A stretch of 64,000 bases of DNA, taken from NCBI GenBank assembly GCA_963930645.1, contig OZ005662.1, positions 76,899,841-76,963,840 on the forward strand. The letters run 5' to 3'. Under the pieces are notes generated by a model that searched no databases, was not told the origin of the DNA, and saw nothing but the letters and a program-made list of their open reading frames with translations. Origin of the DNA: Salticus scenicus (Eukaryota; Arthropoda; Arachnida; Araneae; Salticidae). Of this stretch, positions 54,105 to 60,100 are shown one piece after another. Within the stretch, counting starts at the first letter, position 1; each line of letters starts with the position of its first letter. The position numbers were made by a program, and so were the translations under genes.

Positions 54105-57100
54105 AAAAAGTAGATATTTCCATTCAATTAATATTTTCGCTATAACTTCAAAGTGGATTCTTTTTTTGTTTTTAATACCATCAAGATAAAGTATTTTTAA
54201 GGTTGTCTAATAATAATAAGCAAATGACTTCATAAGTACAATATCTATAACCTTTTATGACACATTTTAATCTTCTGTGCATCTTGAAAAAGGACAAAAT
54301 TGTAATGTTTTCACTCCATGGTCACAATATAATATAACAATGGTTATTTCAGCTTGAAATTAAAAATTTAACTATGCATTTAGAGATAAACCTTACTACC
54401 ATAATATATTACTTTCATGCATTAAAAAAAAAAAAAAAAAAAAAGGCTAAGAATCTATGATTATGAACTTTTGAATTATAAATGTATTGGAGAAAAAAAA
54501 CAACTGTTCAGTAACTGGAAAAATCCATATCAACCGCTCAATGGATTAAGATACAGAATATGAACATCAAATTAAAAATGTTATTTTTAATGATCATTTT
54601 TTAATATATAAATTATAAGAATCATATATGAATTTTTAAAAATACACATTTACTTCATAATTAATTGATATACATATATTATCTCCAAAAAATAAAATAA
54701 TAATTCTTCATACTTTAAATAAAAATGTATGAAATGTGTACATACATGAATATAGATTTTTAAAATTCTAATTGGCACTTTAAATTTTACGCATTGAACT
54801 GTTTTAACTACTTCTGCTCATTGGAAAACATAAATTTGAATTAAACGATGCATTTAAAAATTTTCATAAAATTTTGGCATAAACCTTGATTTCCTGATAT
54901 ACACAACACGGATTTGAAGTTTCATTTCTAATTGGCACTTTAAATTTTATGCATTGAACTGTTTTTAACTATTTCTGTTCACTGGAAAACTTAAATTTGA
55001 ATTAAACGATGCATTTAAAAATTTTCATAAATTTTTGGCATAAACCTTGATTTCCTGATATACACAACACGGATTTAAAGTTTCATTTAGATCTAATCGC
55101 TAAAATCAGAACTATTTATCTCTTAAGTATAACCAGTTCAATTTATACCACTGATACATTGCTTTGTAATAAAGTTAACACCTTTTTTATTAAAAGATAA
55201 ATAAAGATATTTCACGCCGTAATATTAAAAAGAAAGTAAAAAAATGTTTAAAGAGCACAAATGAAGGAAAATTATTAACTAGTATTGACTGCTTCAAAAT
55301 TTTCTCTAAGTTCCTTCCTCAGTGCTAGTGAAAAATTAATTTAAAACATGATAAAAAGTAAAAGAATTAAGAAAATTAAATGCCTATCCTTTTCTTGAAC
55401 TAACTAACTATATCATACGAAAGGATGCCTAATAGCGTGTTTATCTAAAAAATTGAAGAAAATCGTTAGAGCCGTTTTTCAGATGCAGACTTATGGTCCC
55501 ATTTCTGGCTTCTGAAGTCACACTTCCAGTTTTAAAATTTCCACCAAAAGTTGGAAAAAGTAAACCAGATATGCCACAATTCCGAAGTCTCATAGCTCTG
55601 TCTTCATTAGTTTCTGAGATATGGCAATTAGAAGATTCCCCCCACACATACATGTAACTTTTTTGGACTCAGGAAACCTCAAAATATATAAATCAGGTGA
55701 AAGCTTGATATCCAATTTTCGAACCAAATACAATACTTCCATTACCTACGGTATCGGGTAACGGAAGTAAAAAGAAAAAAATCTCGAGTAAGCTGATAGA
55801 TCTACAATCACTGGCAAGTAATTTAAAATTTTAATTTTCAGGTCTATTCATAACAGTCTATACAGAGGCTGTTCGCACATTTTTTAGACGATTTTGATGG
55901 AGTGTACTGAAGCAATTTCACTCATATTTCGAGTTTTATTTGTTCAGTTTGATAGCCTTTGCTCTTAACTAACATTCTACATCATAATTTCTATGATAAT
56001 AATGCATTTTATAATATCGGAAGAGGTATATTTTTCTACTCCTCTTGAACGGCTTTCCAGAGTCCACAAAGCGTTGTAGGTTGGTGTTTGGATAATGTTG
56101 ATTTTAAGAGTCGAAAAACACAAAAATCCAACAGTGATACATCAGAAGATTTAGCAGGAATGTCAGTGAAGGGTATGGTTTTAATTCCCGTTTTTTGTTC
56201 AATTTTTTTCTAGAAAAGCAATAGCGGATTGCGATGTGTGGCTGCTTGTTTTCTCTTGATACAGTTCAACGGATTGATAGCATTGTGGATAAAGATCTGG
56301 ATTTTCATTTTTAAAAATTGGAATTAAAATATGTTCTTGAGAGTATTTAGAGTTGATTTTGACATTTTTGTCACATTTTTTTGCTTTTATCTTGCGATTG
56401 TATGAAAAACCAGTGGCAATCATAAATCATTTAGAAAAACTTTCTTTTGATGCTTTGAGCCATGTAGCAAATTTTTTTTTCTCCTCTTTTGTGATAATAA
56501 GTTGACCTTTTTTTATTGCAACCACTTAAATAGACCCAAGATTCATCTGTTATTGCAACATTTTTCCATTTTTCTCCTGATAAAGGCTTTTCATAAAGAT
56601 TTCACTAAAAACTATCTTTGGAAAAAGTGGAAACCTATCCTTCCATCCACTGCCATTTTAAAAGCGCATTTTTGCATCTAAACAAAAATTCTAAATATCA
56701 GAAGATAAATAAAACTTCCAAAAAATATAACTGTTGTGAAAATAAAATTCTCCATGCAAACGATTTTTTTTTACTGCGAAATAAAATCGTCTAAAAATGT
56801 GCGAACAGCCTCTGTATTCGTGTGGAGTAATTTACAGAAAATTTTCAGAAGACCTGAATAAAATGATAGATAGAAAACAGAAAATTTCTGTCAAAAATTG
56901 AAGAGTTGATGCAATGTGTTATTAATAAGTACTTATAATGCATATTTTAAATACTGAAAAATAAAATAAAAATAACTTTTCCAGTCATTTAAAAAATATT
57001 ATACTTCAAAAATATTTTGTTCAAAGTCATCACACACCTAAGCTTACAGAACTATGAGAATGTACTAAAGATGAACCTCCAACAAAACTTCTGTAACGAA

Positions 57101-60100
57101 TAGGATAATGAATATTTCCTGCAAAATAATATAAAGGCGAAAAATAAAATAAACAAAATGAATACAAAATAAATTAATGAAAGAAAATAAAACTCAAATT
57201 AAAAGGAAGTAAAAATTGAAAAGAGGAAACATAAAAATTACGTAAAATTAAAAACGGGGGAAAAAAAAAGCTGCAACACATAATTAAATTATATATCAAA
57301 ATGTGCAATAATAAAAATAAATTATGTAATTAAAATTAAAAATAATCTATATAAAAATGAAAAAAAAAAAAAAAACAAGGATTTTTATTTAATATTAAAA
57401 ATTTTGATTGAATGATTAGATGTTAAAATAAAATTTGAATTTAGAAATGATGTATTTCATCATTAAACTTTTTAAACAAAAATAATAATTATGCAATGAA
57501 ATTCTTCTGTTTACTAAATTATCAAAAATAATTTTTAATACAATATTTTCTTACACTTTTGCCGTGACCTAAAACAAAAAAATTTATTGCCGCATATAGT
57601 GTAGAACATTGTAACCACAAGGCTGAAATAAGAACAATAAAAGGCAACAAGTGATAAAAGAACAACTTGCCAAATACTTGGACGATGAATCTTTATTAAG
57701 TATGTAAAAATATTATTTACTTGAGTGCTCACGCAACAAAAAATAAGAATATGCATCAATATCTTAATTTCAATAATCATAAAAGTATATATGGATTAAA
57801 TAAGTGAATATGTTAAAGCGATAAAAAAAAAAAAAAAAAAAAAAAGCAAGAAAACTGCTAAATATTAGTAAAACAATTTTTTTTCTCTTTTTTTAATGAA
57901 AAGATTTGTTGTTTTTCTTGGCTATGAAAATGTTTGAATTACGAAAATTACACAGAATACTAACAGAAAATAAATAAAAATAATAATAATTTTCCAAATT
58001 TATTTTAAATTTCCTGGAGATATATTTGATTCCTCATTTAAAAAAGAATAAATCCATCATTTAAAGCTTAATAATATATAAATGACTGGACACTTTCGAT
58101 TTTAGATGTTTGTCAAATCAACCTGAAATTTCAGAGATTTAAAAAATATGTTATACTTCATATATTTCAGTGACAACTTTGTCCTGAAAGCAAAAAGGAA
58201 ATCTAATCAATAAACAAAGTTTAGGATTTCCTATAAAAAATTATGCTTGAAATACATGGTACTGTATCATCTATACATATAAAATCGTTCTTCCTGACTG
58301 AGTGGGTGGGTGAGGGGGTGATTCATGATCGCCCAGACCAAACCCCTGGACCTAGAAGCATGAAATTTTGTGACAATGTCCTTTCTATGACGTAGGCATC
58401 CACTATGAAGCGATTTTACAAAAACAAATAGAAATACAGTTAAGCCGTTCAAAATTGGTACAGATAGGTTTTAGAGGCCTGCAAGTCGAATGGGGATATT
58501 TTCAAAAGTGTAAAGTTATTAGGAGGGCCGGGAAGGGGGGGGGCGGAGGGGCAAAAAAAAATAAAATAGAGTTAGATCATTCAAAATTGGTACATAGAAG
58601 TTTTCGATACCAACAAATTGATTGCGGATATTTTCGAATTTTTAAAATTATTGGGAGGGACGGGAAAAGGGGAGCGGAGGGGCAAAAAAATAAAAAGAGA
58701 GATAGATTGTTCAAAACTGGTGCATAGAGGTTTTTGATACTTACAAATCGATTGCGGATATTTTCGAATTTGTAAAATTATTAGGATAGACTGGAGGGGG
58801 GGGGGGCAAAGGGGGAAAATAATAGAAATAAGAGTTAGAGCATTTTGGGAATTTTTTCCAAAGGCAGTGAGAACCCGGTGCGACATTTTTCCTGATCAGA
58901 TTTTTTTTTTCTTTTTTTTTTTTACGTCAATGCAATTTTGAGAATTCAGTAATTATAGTGATTCATTTAAAAATACGGACTAGCGAAGCGGGCGTTGCCT
59001 GCTAGTATAGTTATAAAGCTTCTTGTAACTATCCATATTCATTTTTATGAGAATAGCACACATATATGGAAATATAAAGGCTTGATCTGTTATGATAGTT
59101 GGACATACTTTTATTAAAAGTGTGACATGAGTAATCTAAAAAAAAATTAATAATAATAATTTAAACTTTACTTTTACAGGGTTGCCACAAAAGAAATATA
59201 ACAAAAATAGTTGCTTTAGTAGCCTAGAAACATTAAAATAGCTGCCTAAATAGTAACCTTGTGACCAAAATACTAGCTTAAATATCACATGCTAACAATC
59301 ATTAAAGGATAAAAACCATATGCATTTTCTTACTATTCAATATAAATATACAAAAAAAAAAAAAAATAAAATAAAAATAGGCAATGAGTCATTGTGGAAA
59401 CACATTTTCCCATAGAATAACATGGGGTTTGGTTGTTGAAAAGATTAAGTATTGTCAGCTCTTAAGAGCTTATGTTTTTTTTTTTTCTGTATTCTTCCTT
59501 TGGCCAGCTTAATTTGTCATGCCTGGTGCTATTTCTACATTCTCATTGGATGAATGCATTGAAAATATTTCGTTCTGAAAGATATTTCTGATAATTCTGG
59601 AAGAATTTTGCAAAAGGTGAAAAATAGTCTCCCAATAGTTGCCGTTTTGTGAAAATAGTTGCTTTTTCAAGCCTTTTGGATAAAAAAAGTTGCCATAGTC
59701 TCCTCAGGCTGAAAACAGTCGCAAATAGTTGCCTTTTAGTAGCCTGTGGCAACCCTGCTTTTAAACAAATATATAAAAAAAAAACCTTGATAGAAATAAT
59801 GATAAAATGGATCAATATTAGAGAAAGATATTTTCTAAAAAAAAAAAAAAAACACACGGAAATTTTAGAATATTTACCAGGAGTGAGCAGTGAAGAATCA
59901 TAATCTTTTTCTGAGCCAGCAGGTTGGTGATTCTAAAAATAAGATACTCTTAAAAATTACATGAAAAGAAAGAAAATATTGCATTTATGATAAATAATTT
60001 GAATTTGGAACATAATTTATATATTTTGATAATTTTATGCAAAGAATTACAATAAATTTTGATTAAAACTTACATATGTATAAAATTCGATGATTTTTTA

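Noticed and set aside
58455..58727. 90-residue open frame with Gly-rich repeats
   Set aside because: Created by the 131-bp minisatellite in the Helitron-like element.
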